Assembly: GCA_031415375.1 (NCBI GenBank)
Contig: JANORP010000289.1
Location: 1-64,000 of the forward strand
Direction of reading: 5' to 3'
Length of the DNA stretch: 64,000 nucleotides
Source: JADKCL01 sp031415375
GTDB taxonomy: Bacteria; Bacteroidota; Bacteroidia; J057; JADKCL01
Shown: positions 63,472 to 64,000 of the stretch, piece after piece
Position numbering within the stretch: the stretch's first letter is position 1
Layout: each line of letters begins with the position of its first letter
The notes under the pieces: model-generated
What the model saw: only the letters and a program-made list of their open reading frames with translations
The model's database searches: none
Told to the model about the DNA's origin: nothing
Made by a program: the position numbers and the translations under genes

Positions 63472-64000
63472 TTAGCGCGGGCGGCGCAGGGTGATTTCCT
63501 TGGTTTCGCCGTTGCGCATGGTGACCGTGCCTTTGTCGTCACAGGTGCCATCGCCAAAGTCGAGGCTGCGGCCGCCTTTGCGACCCTCCATGGACATCTG
63601 CTCCACGCCGCTTACGACCCACTGGCAATCAGCACGTTTGATCAATGGCGTAGTGATCGTGCTCGTAAATGCCTTGCCATCGTGGCAGGTGCCAGTGCCG
63701 CCACCAGTGATTTGATAGACATCGTCCAGCATTTCGTCTTGGGTCGATTGGCCCTCGATGAGGGTACGCACGCGGCTAGCGGTCCAAGTTGCGGTCTTGC
63801 CATCGGCTGCCTTCACGCGGCTGCCGCTTACCTCTACCGCCCAAAACATCTGACCACTGGTGTTGAGGCCTAAATTGGTGACCGCGCGGGTGTATTCGAG
63901 GCTGTTTCCGTCGCAGGTGAGGCCATCAGTGTGTGCAGTGCGCACTGAGCCAGCGATGAAATAGCCATTGGAGATGTCGATGATGATCTTCCCAGCGATC
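63472..64000 (-). CDS. Hypothetical secreted-type protein, 5' end outside the window
   Basis: The frame is open to the window edge, so at least 176 residues and the N-terminus are missing. The C-terminal part is beta-rich, with four or more Cys (T-C-D-G, T-C-H-D-G, D-C-Q-W-V-V-S-G, F-G-D-G-T-C-D-D) and a basic end (I-T-L-R-R-P-R). The closing pattern C-x-W-V-x-S-G ... L-D-F-G-D-G-x-C-D ... E-I-T-L-R is common in uncharacterised Bacteroidota lipoproteins or periplasmic proteins. Function unknown. A terminator follows its stop. Confidence 0.75.
   Translation of the reverse strand, partial: IAGKIIIDISNGYFIAGSVRTAHTDGLTCDGNSLEYTRAVTNLGLNTSGQMFWAVEVSGSRVKAADGKTATWTASRVRTLIEGQSTQDEMLDDVYQITGGGTGTCHDGKAFTSTITTPLIKRADCQWVVSGVEQMSMEGRKGGRSLDFGDGTCDDKGTVTMRNGETKEITLRRPR

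Overview
The window comes from a Bacteroidota chromosome, probably a saprospiral or related lineage. The evidence is four intact proteins with type IX secretion (T9SS) C-terminal sorting domains plus two orphan sorting-domain fragments, a SusG-like amylase lipoprotein, a TonB-dependent receptor with an N-terminal carboxypeptidase-like domain, DUF4856/imelysin/HTTM genes, and promoters of the TTTG...TAnnTTTG kind. No rRNA, tRNA, CRISPR array or phage structural gene was seen.

Left region (1 to about 12 kb) is a defence island, visibly more AT-rich than the rest. A minus-strand operon (11897 to 5989) carries two tandem CD-NTases (the first broken by a 1-nt frameshift), an E1-E2 fusion (Cap2), a JAMM isopeptidase (Cap3) and a SAVED-CHAT protease. 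This is a type II CBASS anti-phage system whose effector is a nucleotide-gated protease. Facing it is a caspase-like protease (3990-5876), and next to that a gene pair for an unknown 155-aa protein and a guanidino-group deiminase-like enzyme with all expected catalytic residues. The arrangement recalls the SAVED-CHAT to caspase protease cascade known from type III-B CRISPR, here wired to a CD-NTase. This is the most interesting system in the window.

Region 12-23 kb is accessory and poorly characterised: a TetR regulator with a small membrane protein, two small-protein genes (16331-17494) that share a conserved stem-containing upstream element, a second copy of the helical-repeat protein found at the left edge, a T9SS protein, a lipoprotein, and a GH3-like/beta-lactamase fusion whose GH3 half seems catalytically dead. 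A 97-bp structured repeat occurs at 12.3 and 22.8 kb.

Region 23-30 kb is an iron-uptake unit: a LuxR-type response regulator and a four-gene operon (DUF4856 lipoprotein, imelysin-like protein, HTTM protein, TonB-dependent receptor). Both transcription units carry the same TTTAGAA-N3-TTCTAAA palindrome at their promoters, pointing to a shared Fur-family type control.

Region 30-64 kb is mixed chromosomal content: an AAA ATPase, an ECF sigma factor with a membrane partner carrying a DUF6265-like domain, an Omp28-like T9SS protein, ParE, a membrane-anchored gluzincin, a PHB-depolymerase-type esterase, a membrane AraC regulator, a cytochrome P450, a CPBP protease, a large Ig/GEVED T9SS protein, an acyltransferase, a GH13 amylase, a geranylgeranyl-reductase-type flavoprotein, an Rpn/PD-(D/E)XK transposase-like protein, a T9SS esterase, a channel-like protein, a LOG-family protein, a Crp/Fnr regulator, a DinB-like protein, an FKBP isomerase and a truncated gene at the right edge. 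Several perfect hairpins act as likely terminators between convergent genes.
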